Counted from the first letter of the stretch, positions 24,708 through 34,289 are shown. The stretch is DNA of 64,000 bases from Fimenecus sp052169395 (GCA_052169395.1 JBQNCN010000003.1:1-64000); one strand, 5' to 3'. Notes: generated by a model not told the origin, from the letters alone. A program made the numbers and translations.

Positions 24708-25637
24708 TTAATACGATATTTCAAAATCACTTACCTGTGCAAAGTGAAGTTTACAGTCAAGTCCACTTCCAGAAAGAGCTATATCCCAATCGAATGTATA
24801 ACTTGCCTTTATAACGTTGCCCTTATCATCAAGTGTTGCAACAATTTTTGCATTTTTGCATGATGTTTTCGCTTCACTTACAATAGACTTTGCTATGCTT
24901 GGAACATTGTCCATAATTGTAGAACTCTTGATAACCGACAATGCCTTTTGACCATGTCCGTTATCCGCTTCACCAAGTTCGTCATCAACAAGCTCAAGAG
25001 TTATAATATTGCCATCCTTCTTTGCAGACTTAACATCATCCGCTGTAAGTTTTGATGAATAGCTTTGCTTTTCAACCGGAAAATCATCTGCAGAAACATT
25101 TGCATTTTCTTCTTTAATACCATTTGACGCCATTGCCGTATCAATTACCTTATCAACAACTGAAGTTGTTATAGGGAACGGGAACTTACCCTCAGAATTT
25201 CCGTTAGGCTTAGAACCGTTTCTTAATCTTGTAATTTTACCGTCAGTTTTAACTTTATTTATCGCTTTATTAAACTCTTCAATTACAGAAGCTGTAGAAT
25301 TATTTTCTGATGAATTGTCGCCTCCTGTTTTTTTTGAAGAATCGGAATTTGAATTTGTAGTTTCAGTCTTTCCACCTGAATTGGATGATCCCTGATTATT
25401 CTGGTTTGACATATTTGACTTTTGAATATTCTGATTACCACCTGATGCAACTATTGTTTGAGTTGTAGGCGCGGGTTTAAAAGCTACCACAATGAGTGAA
25501 AATGTAAGTACACTTGCCAAGAATGCTCCAAAAGCTTTTGCAAAAGTACCTCTGAAAATTTTTCTCTTTTCCTGCTTCCTTTGAAGCTTTTCTGCCCGCA
25601 ATTCCGGCGTGGAAGGCATTTTTTGTTTTTTAGCCAT
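24708..25637 (-). CDS. Membrane-anchored extracytoplasmic protein of unknown function
   Basis: 309 residues from the ATG at 25637, chosen for the GGGGAT site 4 bases upstream. A Lys/Arg-rich cytoplasmic N-terminus (about 1-30) and one hydrophobic segment (about 33-55) precede a Ser/Asn/Gly-rich linker (about 60-125) and a C-terminal domain of about 180 residues with alternating strands (GNIITLELVDDELGE, NAKIVATLDDKGNVIKASYTFDWDI). I do not recognise the family. The layout is that of a single-pass protein exposed outside the cell. It has its own promoter and terminator. Confidence 0.6.
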   Translation of the reverse strand: MAKKQKMPSTPELRAEKLQRKQEKRKIFRGTFAKAFGAFLASVLTFSLIVVAFKPAPTTQTIVASGGNQNIQKSNMSNQNNQGSSNSGGKTETTNSNSDSSKKTGGDNSSENNSTASVIEEFNKAINKVKTDGKITRLRNGSKPNGNSEGKFPFPITTSVVDKVIDTAMASNGIKEENANVSADDFPVEKQSYSSKLTADDVKSAKKDGNIITLELVDDELGEADNGHGQKALSVIKSSTIMDNVPSIAKSIVSEAKTSCKNAKIVATLDDKGNVIKASYTFDWDIALSGSGLDCKLHFAQVSDFEISY

Positions 25638-25687
25638 TATCAATCCCCTAAAAAGCAATCATATTTTCTATATTAAATTCTTTTATT

Positions 25688-25716
25688 AATTTACAACAAA
25701 TTGTTCTAATTGTCAA
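25688..25716 (-). promoter_or_regulatory. Promoter of the secreted-protein gene
   Basis: Minus-strand -35 TTGACA (25716-25711), 17-bp spacer, -10 TAAATT (25693-25688). Confidence 0.65.
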
Positions 25717-25728
25717 GTGTGCTTATTC

Positions 25729-27057
25729 TCAATCATCTGTACAATTGCGTTCTCTTATAACATATCTTGTAGGTGTTCCATTCAAACCGAATACATCTCT
25801 TATAGAATTATCGATATATCTTTGATAACTATAATGAAAAAGTTCTTTTCTGTTCACAAAGCATACAAAAGTAGGCGGTCTTGTACTTACCTGTGTAATA
25901 TAATAAATTTTAAGCCGTTTTCCCTTATCGGTAGGAGGTTGCACTCTCATCATCGCATCCGTTAAAATCTCATTAAGTTTACCCGTACCTATTCGCATAC
26001 AATTTTGATTATTTACCAACTTAACAATTTCAAAAAGCTTATCTATTCTCGTTCCGTTTTTCGCAGATATAAAAACAATCGGTGCATAACTCATAAAAGA
26101 AAAATCTTTCATAAGCTTTTTTCGCATATTATCCATTGTTTTTCCGTCTTTTTCAACGGCATCCCACTTATTTACTGCAATTATACAGCCTTTTCCAAGT
26201 TCATGAGCAAGTCCGGCAACCTTTGAATCCTGTTCGGTAAACCCTTCAAGCGCATCAATCATAATCACACACACATCCGCTCTTTCAACAGCCATTTCAG
26301 AACGCATAACACTATATTTCTCTATACTTTCTTTAACCTTACTTTTTCTACGTAATCCTGCGGTATCAATTAAAATAAAATCGCCGTTTTTAGTATGAAC
26401 AATAGTATCTGTTGCATCTCTTGTCGTTCCTGCAATATCTGAAACAAGCATTCGATTTTCACCGCTTACATAGTTTATAAAGGAAGATTTTCCAACATTC
26501 GGTTTACCGATTATTGCAACTTTGATCAGCTCTTCATCAACAACATCATTATATTCACTTGAAATATGCCTAAAAATCTCTTCAAGTAAATCTCCCGTTC
26601 CATGTCCATGAACTGAAGATACGGGAATAGGTTCTCCCAATCCCAAATTATAAAATTCATAATATTCTGACGGCAATTCACCTATTGAATCCACTTTATT
26701 AACTGCAAGAATAACAGGTTTTCCGGATTTTCTGATTTCTGCCGCTACATCAATATCAGCAGCAGTTAAACCGTCTCTAACATTACACAAAAAAATTATC
26801 AAATCGGCAGAATTAATCGCAATATCAGTCTGCTTTTTCATTAATTGTAAAAGAAGGTCATCAGTTTTAGATTCTATTCCACCCGTATCAATAAGCGTAA
26901 ACTTATTACCTAACCATTCACATTGTCCATAAATTCTATCTCTGGTTACACCGGGTTTATCATCCACTATAGAAAACCTTTCTCCTGTAAGCTTATTAAA
27001 TAAAGCCGACTTTCCAACATTAGGTCTTCCAACAATTGCAACAACCGGCAACGACAT
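25729..27057 (-). CDS. der: Ribosome-associated GTPase Der (EngA)
   Basis: 50S subunit assembly GTPase, 442 residues, normal length. Two tandem G domains: first P-loop GRPNVGKSALFNKL near residue 10, with NKVD; second GKPNVGKSSFINYV near 185, with NKWD, followed by a KH-like C-terminal domain. GGAGG ribosome site. It lies downstream of rpmF across a terminator, so it may have its own promoter. The neighbours are ribosome-related. Confidence 0.96.
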   Translation of the reverse strand: MSLPVVAIVGRPNVGKSALFNKLTGERFSIVDDKPGVTRDRIYGQCEWLGNKFTLIDTGGIESKTDDLLLQLMKKQTDIAINSADLIIFLCNVRDGLTAADIDVAAEIRKSGKPVILAVNKVDSIGELPSEYYEFYNLGLGEPIPVSSVHGHGTGDLLEEIFRHISSEYNDVVDEELIKVAIIGKPNVGKSSFINYVSGENRMLVSDIAGTTRDATDTIVHTKNGDFILIDTAGLRRKSKVKESIEKYSVMRSEMAVERADVCVIMIDALEGFTEQDSKVAGLAHELGKGCIIAVNKWDAVEKDGKTMDNMRKKLMKDFSFMSYAPIVFISAKNGTRIDKLFEIVKLVNNQNCMRIGTGKLNEILTDAMMRVQPPTDKGKRLKIYYITQVSTRPPTFVCFVNRKELFHYSYQRYIDNSIRDVFGLNGTPTRYVIRERNCTDD

Positions 27058-27091
27058 TTTATGCCTCCTTTCATCATATTAAATGATATAC

Positions 27092-27122
27092 AAAAAAAAG
27101 CGGGAAAGAGAACCTCACCCGC
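27092..27122 (-). terminator. Terminator after rpmF
   Basis: Stem GCGGG/CCCGC with a 13-base loop that contains a second short pairing, then eight Ts on the minus strand. Confidence 0.75.
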
Positions 27123-27139
27123 AAAATAAAAGCTGAAAT

Positions 27140-27325
27140 TTAAGCTTCCTTAACTGCTATAACCTGTCTGCCGTCATAATATCCACAACTTGGACAAACA
27201 CGATGTGTGCGCTTATATTCGCCGCAATGAGGGCATTTCATAAGCTCAGGCGCAGTCATTTTCCAAACATTAGATCTTCTCTTATCTCTTCTGGCCTTTG
27301 AATGTTTTCTCTTTGGTACTGCCAT
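27140..27325 (-). CDS. rpmF: 50S ribosomal protein L32
   Basis: 61 residues, typical: the basic N-terminus MAVPKRKHSKARRDKRRS and a zinc ribbon C-P-H-C...C-P-S-C in the C-terminal half. It follows yceD by 17 bases, the usual arrangement in bacteria, under the yceD promoter. Confidence 0.95.
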   Translation of the reverse strand: MAVPKRKHSKARRDKRRSNVWKMTAPELMKCPHCGEYKRTHRVCPSCGYYDGRQVIAVKEA

Positions 27326-27342
27326 TTTAATGCTCCTATTAT

Positions 27343-27813
27343 TTAATTATCAAAATCAATATTATCAAGCGCCGACCATCTTATATCTTTTGGTCTCTCA
27401 CAATCGCAAGGTCCATCATTCAAGTTTTTTCCGCAAATACTGCAAAGACCTCTACAATCATCTTTACACAAAATCTTTGAAGAAAGACTTATTATAATAT
27501 CCTCACGCACCAAATCAGATAAATCAAACGCCTTTTCACAGACGGTAATAAAATCATCTGTTTCCGGATTTTCTTCTAGAGTTAAAATATGAGAAAATTT
27601 TTCCTCAATATTTCTTTTCATTTCCGTTAAACATCTATCGCAAAATGTCTCAAGAATAAAATGCACATTGCAGTTATAATAAACCACACCTGCTCGATTT
27701 TTAATTTTTCCGCTAACCGAAGCAAATTTTACTCGATCAAAATCCTTGATTTCAACAGTTTCGTTAAAAGTTTTTTCAGCTCCGATTTCACTGAAAACTT
27801 TGCTTAAATCCAT
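27343..27813 (-). CDS. yceD: YceD family protein (DUF177)
   Basis: Partner gene of rpmF, implicated in 23S rRNA processing. 156 residues from the ATG at 27813. A longer ATG-initiated frame begins at 27867, but a promoter (TTGACT, 16-bp spacer, TATAAT) falls inside that extension and AGGTGG sits 4 bases before the shorter start, so the shorter one is right. Seen: FCDRCLTEM near 50-60 and a C-terminal cysteine cluster, C-x3-C and C-S-I-C-G-K, likely a zinc site. Confidence 0.88.
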   Translation of the reverse strand: MDLSKVFSEIGAEKTFNETVEIKDFDRVKFASVSGKIKNRAGVVYYNCNVHFILETFCDRCLTEMKRNIEEKFSHILTLEENPETDDFITVCEKAFDLSDLVREDIIISLSSKILCKDDCRGLCSICGKNLNDGPCDCERPKDIRWSALDNIDFDN

Positions 27814-27835
27814 TTTTCCACCTGTCAACCGTGAT

Positions 27836-27863
27836 ATTATACCACGGTTTTTGATAAAGTCAA
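27836..27863 (-). promoter_or_regulatory. Promoter of yceD-rpmF
   Basis: Minus-strand -35 TTGACT (27863-27858), 16-bp spacer, -10 TATAAT (27841-27836). Confidence 0.75.
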
Positions 27864-27901
27864 CCATATATTATGTCTTAATTTATGCGGTAGCTTATAT
27901 T

Positions 27902-30331
27902 TTAAATTAAACTTTCAGGAGACGAATCGATTGATAATGATACATTTTTATATCTTCTGTCCTCCGAAATAACATTCATCGTTTCACGTATTACATTTCT
28001 TGTTTTACTGTTTGATATACATTTTATAATAATTCTCATTCTATGTTTGCCTGCTATCATTTCATATTTAGGCTCATTAGGTCCTAAAAGTTTAAGAGAA
28101 ACCTTTTCTTTTTCCGCTATTTTAATAAGTTCATTAAAAAAACTCTTGGAACACAGTTTTACAAGGCGTTCTTCCACTCCTGAAAAATTTACAGCTACAA
28201 TATCACAAAACGGAGGATAAAGCATTGCCTTTCTGAATTTCATTTCAATATCAAAATAAAGCTCATAATCCTGTTTTTCAGCAAGTGCAATAATTTCATT
28301 ATCCGGAAAAGAGGTCTGCACTATTGCTTTTCCTCTATATTTTCCTCTCCCTGCTCTACCCACAACCTGAGTAAGCAAATCAAATGCCCGTTCGCCACTT
28401 TTATAATCATCATTAAAAAGCATTGAATCAATTGATATTACACCTACAAGTGTTACATTTGGGAAATCAAGTCCTTTTGCAACCATCTGTGTGCCAAGCA
28501 AAATATCATATTCCCCATTTGAAAAAGCATTCAAAGCATCCGCATATGTGTTTTTTTTTGAAACGCTGTCACTGTCAAGTCTACATATTTTCGCATTTGG
28601 AAAATGCTCAAAAAGCTCATCTTCCAATTTTTGTGTACCCGTTCCAAAAAACGTCAAGCTTTCATTATGACAGCTCGGACAATATTTTGAAAACGGCTCA
28701 GAATATCCGCAGTAGTGACACATTAAACGATTATTTGCGGAATGATATGTAAGTGAAATAGAACAATTCGGACAAGTTCTTATCATTTTGCATGCGGTAC
28801 AAGAAACAAAAGTATTATAACCTCTTCTATTAAGTAATATTATAGCCTGTTTTCCACTTTGAATAACCTCATCAACAGCATTGCAAAGCCTTTGAGATAA
28901 CACGGTTTCACCTATATTTGTTTCTACAGTTTCAACATCCGGAAGTATAGAGTTACCATATCGCTTATCAAGTTTAAAAAGCTTGAATTGACCGCTTTTT
29001 GCTTTTGCAAATGTAGTAATTGACGGAGTTGCTGATGCTAAAAGCAAAAGTGCATTATTATATCTCGCACGAAATTCCGCAGCATCTCTTGCATTAAACC
29101 TGGGGGTCATATCCGATTTATAAGAACTCTCCTGTTCTTCATCAATTACTATAAGCCCTATATTGTCCATCGGTGCAAATACTGCAGATCTTGTTCCTAT
29201 TGCAATTCTTGCTTTTTTTTCATTAACTCTTTTCCATTCATCAAAACGTTCGCCCATTGAAAGCCCCGAATGAAAAATCGCAACCATATCGCCAAATCTA
29301 TTATAAAATATATTCAAAAGCTGCGGTGTCAATGATATTTCAGGAACCATTATTATTGCATTTTTTGAACATTCAAGACATTTTTCACAAAGTGATAAAT
29401 AAACTGCCGTCTTTCCGGATCCCGTAACTCCGAACAGAAGAGCTTTATCAAATTCATCTTTTTTTAAAAGCTCATATAGTCCGTTAAACACCTGCTGCTG
29501 TTCCTTATTAAAATTCACCTTTTTATTATGTGACGAAACCTTCAAAAGCTGTTTAGGTCTTCGATAATACTGAACATCAAACGAATTTATAACACCTTTA
29601 TTTTCAAGACCTTTTATTACAGCTTGCGTTGTTCCTGTAAAATAACAAATTTCTTTGTAAGATGCAGTTTTGACTTCTTTCAAAAAATCAACAACAATCT
29701 TTTGTTTTTGCGTTAACTTAAGAGACGTGCTGTACGATAAAAACTGTTCAGTAAGAGAACAATTTTTTAAAGTTGCATCACCTATCTTATTTTTATACTC
29801 GGAATTTTTTAAAACAAACTTTTCCTTTTCAAGTTCATCTAAAAGTTCTTTATTTTTTTCTATTTTCAAAGCATGAAAAATTGTATCAAAGTTTACATAA
29901 ACAGATTTTTTTTTCAAAAATAGTACTATTTCTTTTTTAGAACCCTCTAAAGATGATAATTTATCCTCCGAACATTCAAAATTAAATATATAACTTGTCT
30001 TTACCTTAACATCAAGTCCTGAAGGAATCAACAAAGATACAGCATCCCATGCAGTACAGTAACAGGTATCTCTCAAAAACCATGACAACTTTAAAAGTTC
30101 ATCTGATAATACTGCGCCTTCATCAAGCACTTTATAAATATCTTTTAAACCCTGTTCGATTTTATCTGAAGTATAAAAAACAATGCCCCGCCTTTTTGCA
30201 TTTCCTCTTCCAAACGGAACAAGCACACGCACACCGGGACAAACTTTTTTCATTAAATTTTTCGGCACATTATAAGAATACGCCTTATCAAAGGTAGGAG
30301 TTGTCTTTTCTAAAACAACTTTGGCAATCAA
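27902..30331 (-). CDS. priA: Primosomal protein N' (replication restart helicase)
   Basis: Superfamily 2 helicase, 809 residues, that rebuilds primosomes at stalled forks. An N-terminal DNA-binding part is followed by Walker A GVTGSGKTAVY near 305, Walker B IDEEQESSYK near 400, and helicase motifs such as VGRAGRG near 690. A zinc cluster of paired cysteines (CTACKMIRTCPNC, CHYCG, CPSC) lies between the two helicase lobes. Start is TTG at 30331, justified by GGAGGG 6 bases upstream. It is downstream of rpoZ in the yicC-remA-gmk-rpoZ-priA operon. Confidence 0.96.
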   Translation of the reverse strand: MIAKVVLEKTTPTFDKAYSYNVPKNLMKKVCPGVRVLVPFGRGNAKRRGIVFYTSDKIEQGLKDIYKVLDEGAVLSDELLKLSWFLRDTCYCTAWDAVSLLIPSGLDVKVKTSYIFNFECSEDKLSSLEGSKKEIVLFLKKKSVYVNFDTIFHALKIEKNKELLDELEKEKFVLKNSEYKNKIGDATLKNCSLTEQFLSYSTSLKLTQKQKIVVDFLKEVKTASYKEICYFTGTTQAVIKGLENKGVINSFDVQYYRRPKQLLKVSSHNKKVNFNKEQQQVFNGLYELLKKDEFDKALLFGVTGSGKTAVYLSLCEKCLECSKNAIIMVPEISLTPQLLNIFYNRFGDMVAIFHSGLSMGERFDEWKRVNEKKARIAIGTRSAVFAPMDNIGLIVIDEEQESSYKSDMTPRFNARDAAEFRARYNNALLLLASATPSITTFAKAKSGQFKLFKLDKRYGNSILPDVETVETNIGETVLSQRLCNAVDEVIQSGKQAIILLNRRGYNTFVSCTACKMIRTCPNCSISLTYHSANNRLMCHYCGYSEPFSKYCPSCHNESLTFFGTGTQKLEDELFEHFPNAKICRLDSDSVSKKNTYADALNAFSNGEYDILLGTQMVAKGLDFPNVTLVGVISIDSMLFNDDYKSGERAFDLLTQVVGRAGRGKYRGKAIVQTSFPDNEIIALAEKQDYELYFDIEMKFRKAMLYPPFCDIVAVNFSGVEERLVKLCSKSFFNELIKIAEKEKVSLKLLGPNEPKYEMIAGKHRMRIIIKCISNSKTRNVIRETMNVISEDRRYKNVSLSIDSSPESLI

Positions 30332-30350
30332 AAATTACCCTCCAAGATAT

Positions 30351-30545
30351 TTATTTTCTCTCTACAATTTTAAACTTACCGCCCACTATCTCGTTAAGTG
30401 CACGAGTCACAGGTTTTTCAACAGGAAATTCTCCGTTTTCACGGGCGATATCTGCAAGTTCTCTCGCTCTTTTGGCGGTTGCCATAACAAGACTATAACG
30501 ACTAACATTATTTTTTAAAGCTTTATTTAAATCAGGATTAAACAT
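30351..30545 (-). CDS. rpoZ: RNA polymerase omega subunit
   Basis: 64 residues with the signature NVSRYSLVMATAKRARELAD. The start at 30545 (MFNPDLNKAL) is preferred over an ATG ten codons earlier, which would run deep into gmk and lacks a ribosome site; AGGAAG is 12 bases upstream. Overlaps the last 8 bases of gmk. The gmk-rpoZ order is conserved in Firmicutes. Confidence 0.92.
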   Translation of the reverse strand: MFNPDLNKALKNNVSRYSLVMATAKRARELADIARENGEFPVEKPVTRALNEIVGGKFKIVERK

Positions 30546-31131
30546 TTTCTTTTCTACTTCCTTTTTTTTTAACATTTGTTATTATTTTTAAAACATCATT
30601 AACAGCAGTATGCAAATCATCATTTGTTACCACAAAGTCATATTCATCAGCTTTTAATATTTCTCTTTTAGCTATTTCAAGACGATTTAATAAATCATCC
30701 GCAGCCTCTGTTCCGCGATTCTTAAGTCTTTGCACCAAAACACTTTCAGATGGCGGCATTAAAAAAATCATTGTACTTTCAGGATAAAGACTCTTTACCT
30801 TTGCCGCACCGTGAACATCAATTTTCAATATTACTGTTTCACCGTTTTCAAGCCACTCGTCAATCTTCCTTTTTGGAGTTCCATAGAAATGAGAACCATA
30901 TTCATTATATTCCAAAACAGCATCACTTGCAATCATTTCTATAAAATGTTCTCTTGTAATAAAGAAATAATCTACACCATCCTGTTCGCATTCTCTTTTT
31001 TCACGAGTGGTAACTGATATGGATTTTTTTAAAGACAAGTCCTTTTTTAAAAGAATTTCCAAAATACTGTCTTTCCCAACACCTGACGGTCCTGAAATGA
31101 TAATCAATCTACCTTTTTCATTACTGCTCAT
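30538..31131 (-). CDS. gmk: Guanylate kinase
   Basis: Phosphorylates GMP to GDP. 197 residues from the ATG at 31131. P-loop ISGPSGVGKDSI near 10-20, GMP-binding VTTREKRECEQDGVDYFF near 45 and GTPKRKIDE near 80, LMPPSESVLVQRLKNRG near 125. GGGAG lies 8 bases before this start; a start six codons earlier is possible. Overlaps the end of remA by 11 bases. Confidence 0.95.
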   Translation of the reverse strand: MSSNEKGRLIIISGPSGVGKDSILEILLKKDLSLKKSISVTTREKRECEQDGVDYFFITREHFIEMIASDAVLEYNEYGSHFYGTPKRKIDEWLENGETVILKIDVHGAAKVKSLYPESTMIFLMPPSESVLVQRLKNRGTEAADDLLNRLEIAKREILKADEYDFVVTNDDLHTAVNDVLKIITNVKKKGSRKENV

Positions 31132-31375
31132 TTCCATTTCTCCCGTCATTAAATCTAAGTTCCACCGTTTCAGGTTGTAAATAAGAAAGAATCACAAGAC
31201 CGCAATCCGTTATAATAACCGCTTTTGTCTTTCTTCCAGCTGTGGCATCAATACAATTTCCATCATCTTTTGCCTTTGAAACAAGTCTTTTTACCGGTGC
31301 AGCTTCAGGCCCTAACACTGCTACAACTCTGTCGGAATTTACGGTATTTCCAAAACCTATATTTATCAAATTCAT
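31121..31375 (-). CDS. remA: RemA family regulator (DUF370)
   Basis: 84 residues, matching the RemA/DUF370 family (INIGFGNTVNSDRVVAVLGPEAAPVKR, then TAGRKTKAVIITDCG). In Bacillus, RemA is a DNA-binding activator of matrix genes. Its usual position between yicC and gmk is kept. It starts 3 bases after the yicC stop with a GAGTG site. Confidence 0.93.
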   Translation of the reverse strand: MNLINIGFGNTVNSDRVVAVLGPEAAPVKRLVSKAKDDGNCIDATAGRKTKAVIITDCGLVILSYLQPETVELRFNDGRNGNEQ

Positions 31376-31378
31376 AGC

Positions 31379-32260
31379 TCACTCTATATTTTGTATTTGT
31401 TCACGGATTTTTTCAAGTTCATTTTTTATAAGTATAACTTTTTTTGTTATATTGGTATCCGCACATTTTGAACCTATCGTATTGGTTTCTCTATTCATTT
31501 CCTGAACTAAAAAATCAAGCTTTCTGCCAACGGGTTCATTTTCACTTAAAATTTCATACATCCCATCAATATGCGAATTAAGTCTTACTGTTTCCTCATC
31601 AATTGAAGATCTGTCCGCATATATTGCAGCCTCTGTTAAAATAAGTTGTTCAGACAATTCCGTATCTTTTAACATATCACTTATTTTCGCTTTAATTTTT
31701 TCATAGTACACAGCAGCCGTTTCAGGAGATTTATCTTCAATAAATTTAACAAAATTCTTTATATTTTCAAGTTTCACAAATATATCATCAATAAGTCTTT
31801 TGCCTTCCGCCATCCTCATATCAACAAGTTCGTCAAGCGCTTTTTCTACACATGGTCGCACATATTCCATAAAAAGTTCATCTTCATCTATATCACGTGC
31901 TTTAACACTTAAAACATTGGGCATTTGAGCAATAAACGAAGCACTTCCGTCATATCTTGCAACACCGTTCTTTGCCATTTCACGAAGCGCCTCATCATAG
32001 CTTTTTGCAAGCGGCAGGTCAACTTCTACCACTGACGCATTTTCACCGACTGCTTTTATTATAATATAAACATCAATTTTTCCTCTTGAAAGCTTTGATG
32101 AAATCGTTTTTTTTATTAAATTTTCCAGAAAAAAATATCCACGATTTATTTTGCAATTAAAATCAATATATCTTGAATTTACAGATTTAATTTCAGCGGA
32201 TACCTCATATTTTTCTCCGCGAAATTCCGCTCTGCCGAATCCCGTCATTGAACTTACCAT
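31379..32260 (-). CDS. yicC: YicC family endoribonuclease-like protein
   Basis: 293 residues with the YicC signature SSMTGFGRAEF at the N-terminus, SVNSRYIDFNCKI near 28, and the C-terminal DUF1732 part (LDFLVQEMNRETNTIGSK). YicC proteins are linked to RNA cleavage and stationary-phase survival. First of the yicC-remA-gmk-rpoZ-priA string; GGGTG site upstream. Confidence 0.92.
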   Translation of the reverse strand: MVSSMTGFGRAEFRGEKYEVSAEIKSVNSRYIDFNCKINRGYFFLENLIKKTISSKLSRGKIDVYIIIKAVGENASVVEVDLPLAKSYDEALREMAKNGVARYDGSASFIAQMPNVLSVKARDIDEDELFMEYVRPCVEKALDELVDMRMAEGKRLIDDIFVKLENIKNFVKFIEDKSPETAAVYYEKIKAKISDMLKDTELSEQLILTEAAIYADRSSIDEETVRLNSHIDGMYEILSENEPVGRKLDFLVQEMNRETNTIGSKCADTNITKKVILIKNELEKIREQIQNIE

Positions 32261-32272
32261 AATTACACCCCG

Positions 32273-33001
32273 TTAAAACTCCCCTAATGCAGCTTTTTTA
32301 AGTCTGCAAACCTCGTTTTTTGTTAAATATCTATATTCTCCCGGTTTTACATTTCCTATACGAACTCCGCCTTCAGACACTCTTTTTAATAGCTTTACTG
32401 AAAGGCCTACCTGTTCACACATTTTTCTGATTTCACGATTTTTGCCTTCTGTAATCGTTATATAAAGTCGTGAACGGTGCTTATCAGTTTCAGTAACTTC
32501 AACCTTAGCAGGTGCCGTAATTCCAGAATCGATTCTAACTCCTTTTTCAAGAGCTTGCTTTTGTGCAGGAAGAATCCCCGGCATAACAGTGACGCGATAT
32601 GTTTTAGGCACCTTAAACTTAGGATGCATAAGAGCATAAGCAAATTCACCGTCATTTGTCATAATAAGAAGACCCTCACTATCTTTGTCAAGCCTTCCTA
32701 TTGGATAAATGCGTTCATTTATATTTTTAACCAAATCAGCAACACTACGCCTACCACTTTCATCGTTCATAGTTGTTACATAACCGCGCGGCTTATATAA
32801 CAGTATATAAATCATTTTTTCCGATTTTGAAATTTCTTTACCGTCAATTTCAACCAAATCAGTTTCAGTATTTATATTCATTCCGATTTTTGCAGGTACA
32901 CCATTAACAACCACACGATTGTTTTTAATAAGTTCCTCTGCTCTGCGCCTTGATGCCACACCGCATTCAGCTATAAATTTTTGAAGTCTTTCTATTGCCA
33001 T
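32273..33001 (-). CDS. rluB: 23S rRNA pseudouridine synthase, RluB/RsuA type
   Basis: 242 residues: N-terminal S4 domain (ERLQKFIAECGVASRRRAEELI), then the catalytic domain with the Asp-bearing motif YPIGRLDKDSEGLLIMTNDGE and the C-terminal REIRKMCEQVG. It probably modifies U2605 of 23S rRNA. It lies 12 bases upstream of yicC, so co-transcription is likely. Separated from ytfJ by a hairpin. Confidence 0.92.
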   Translation of the reverse strand: MAIERLQKFIAECGVASRRRAEELIKNNRVVVNGVPAKIGMNINTETDLVEIDGKEISKSEKMIYILLYKPRGYVTTMNDESGRRSVADLVKNINERIYPIGRLDKDSEGLLIMTNDGEFAYALMHPKFKVPKTYRVTVMPGILPAQKQALEKGVRIDSGITAPAKVEVTETDKHRSRLYITITEGKNREIRKMCEQVGLSVKLLKRVSEGGVRIGNVKPGEYRYLTKNEVCRLKKAALGEF

Positions 33002-33006
33002 ATATC

Positions 33007-33035
33007 AAACTAAACCGCCGATGTCTCGGCGGTTT
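33007..33035 (-). terminator. Possible terminator after ytfJ
   Basis: 10-bp stem AAACCGCCGA/TCGGCGGTTT with a four-base loop, but only a short T-run follows on the minus strand; it could be attenuating rather than complete. Confidence 0.55.
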
Positions 33036-33046
33036 AAAAAAGCCGT

Positions 33047-33493
33047 TTATTTGCCTTCTTCGGTCGCATTTTCTTCTGATACCGAAACATAATCTGATGC
33101 ATCCGAAGAGGTATTTTTATTTTTTTCTTTTTTGTTTTTATTAATAGCAGAAGTAACCTTGTCGAACATTTCAGGAACAAGATTTACAACACGCTCTGCG
33201 GCATTATCATAAGCCGTAATATGCTTAAGCGTTACCTCACCATCCTGAATCACTAAAAATGCAACAGGAACTATTGTAACACCTGCACCGCCGCCTCCAC
33301 CAAAAACCTGTGAATTGCTTTTCGACGGAAAATCCGAACCGCCAGACGCAAAGCCATAAGTAACCTTTGAAACCGGTATTATAGTAGTATCATCAACGTG
33401 AATCGGCTCTCCGATTATAGTACTGACATTAACAAGATTTTTAACCTTTTCTATTGTTGTTTCTAAAATACCTGCAGCTGACTGTTTATCCAT
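33047..33493 (-). CDS. ytfJ: YtfJ/GerW family spore protein
   Basis: 148 residues matching the GerW/YtfJ family: IGEPIHVDDTTIIPVSKVTYGFASGGSDF near 25-55 and a Gly-rich GGGGGAGVTIVPVAFLVI near 65-85. Family members act in spore germination and are common in spore-forming Clostridia, one hint that this organism sporulates. AAGGAG site upstream. Downstream of a DUF2953 gene as in other Firmicutes. Confidence 0.9.
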   Translation of the reverse strand: MDKQSAAGILETTIEKVKNLVNVSTIIGEPIHVDDTTIIPVSKVTYGFASGGSDFPSKSNSQVFGGGGGAGVTIVPVAFLVIQDGEVTLKHITAYDNAAERVVNLVPEMFDKVTSAINKNKKEKNKNTSSDASDYVSVSEENATEEGK

Positions 33494-33514
33494 AATAATT
33501 CTCCTTATGTAGAT

Positions 33515-34213
33515 TTAATTATTAGCGGCTTCAGCACTTTCAGCCAAAGCTTTATTTTTTTGCTTTTTAGGGAATATATACGGCTTGAGCTTTGGAAAAA
33601 CCCTAACCAAAAATCTTACAGCAAAAACAATTGCACCGTTTATAAAAAATATTGGTCTTATATGTATAACCGTTTCAAAATCCGCTGATGGAAATGAGCC
33701 TAAAAAGTCGGGAGTTATTTCACAATCATATTTCCTTACGGGACAATTATTACATATAAATCCAAATGAGGGAAAAATCTTTTGACAATATTTTCCGTAC
33801 ATTTCGGCAGTTGATGCCGCATCCTGTCCTGAAGATACTACAACATTCAAAAACAACTTTTCAAAAACTATATGTTTTTTTGCGGTATTTCCAAATGAAC
33901 CTACAATATCTGCGATATCATTAAGTATTTTTACAATCCCATCTTTTCCCATATCGTTATAAAACTTCTTTAGCAAGTCTATAGGATTTTTCTTTTCTTC
34001 AGGATTTTCATCTGAAGGTTTTTCTTCTTTAACTTCTTTTTTAATCGGTTTTTTTTCTTTTTTTTCTCTCGGATAAAGTGGGATATTTATAAAAAACCAT
34101 AAAACAGAAACCTTTAATGAATTATTTACATAATACATTTTAAGTTTAACGCAAATACTCAAAACTAAAATAAAGAAGGAAATAATTGAGGCAATAACAA
34201 TAAATGCCGTCAT
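33515..34213 (-). CDS. DUF2953 domain protein
   Basis: 232 residues with an N-terminal membrane segment (2-22), a Lys/Glu-rich stretch (about 50-75), and a C-terminal DUF2953-like region with DAASTAEMYGKYCQKIFP. These are poorly characterised proteins found next to ytfJ, which agrees with a sporulation link, but no function is known. AGGAGG site. First of the ytfI-ytfJ-like pair. Confidence 0.78.
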   Translation of the reverse strand: MTAFIVIASIISFFILVLSICVKLKMYYVNNSLKVSVLWFFINIPLYPREKKEKKPIKKEVKEEKPSDENPEEKKNPIDLLKKFYNDMGKDGIVKILNDIADIVGSFGNTAKKHIVFEKLFLNVVVSSGQDAASTAEMYGKYCQKIFPSFGFICNNCPVRKYDCEITPDFLGSFPSADFETVIHIRPIFFINGAIVFAVRFLVRVFPKLKPYIFPKKQKNKALAESAEAANN

Positions 34214-34289
34214 ATAATCCTCCTATCTGCATAATTACTATATAATTTTACTACATTCGTAAATTACCGTCAACCAAACTTTAAATAAA

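Noticed and set aside
27814..27867. Longer N-terminus of YceD
   Set aside because: The extension contains the gene's promoter and has no ribosome site.
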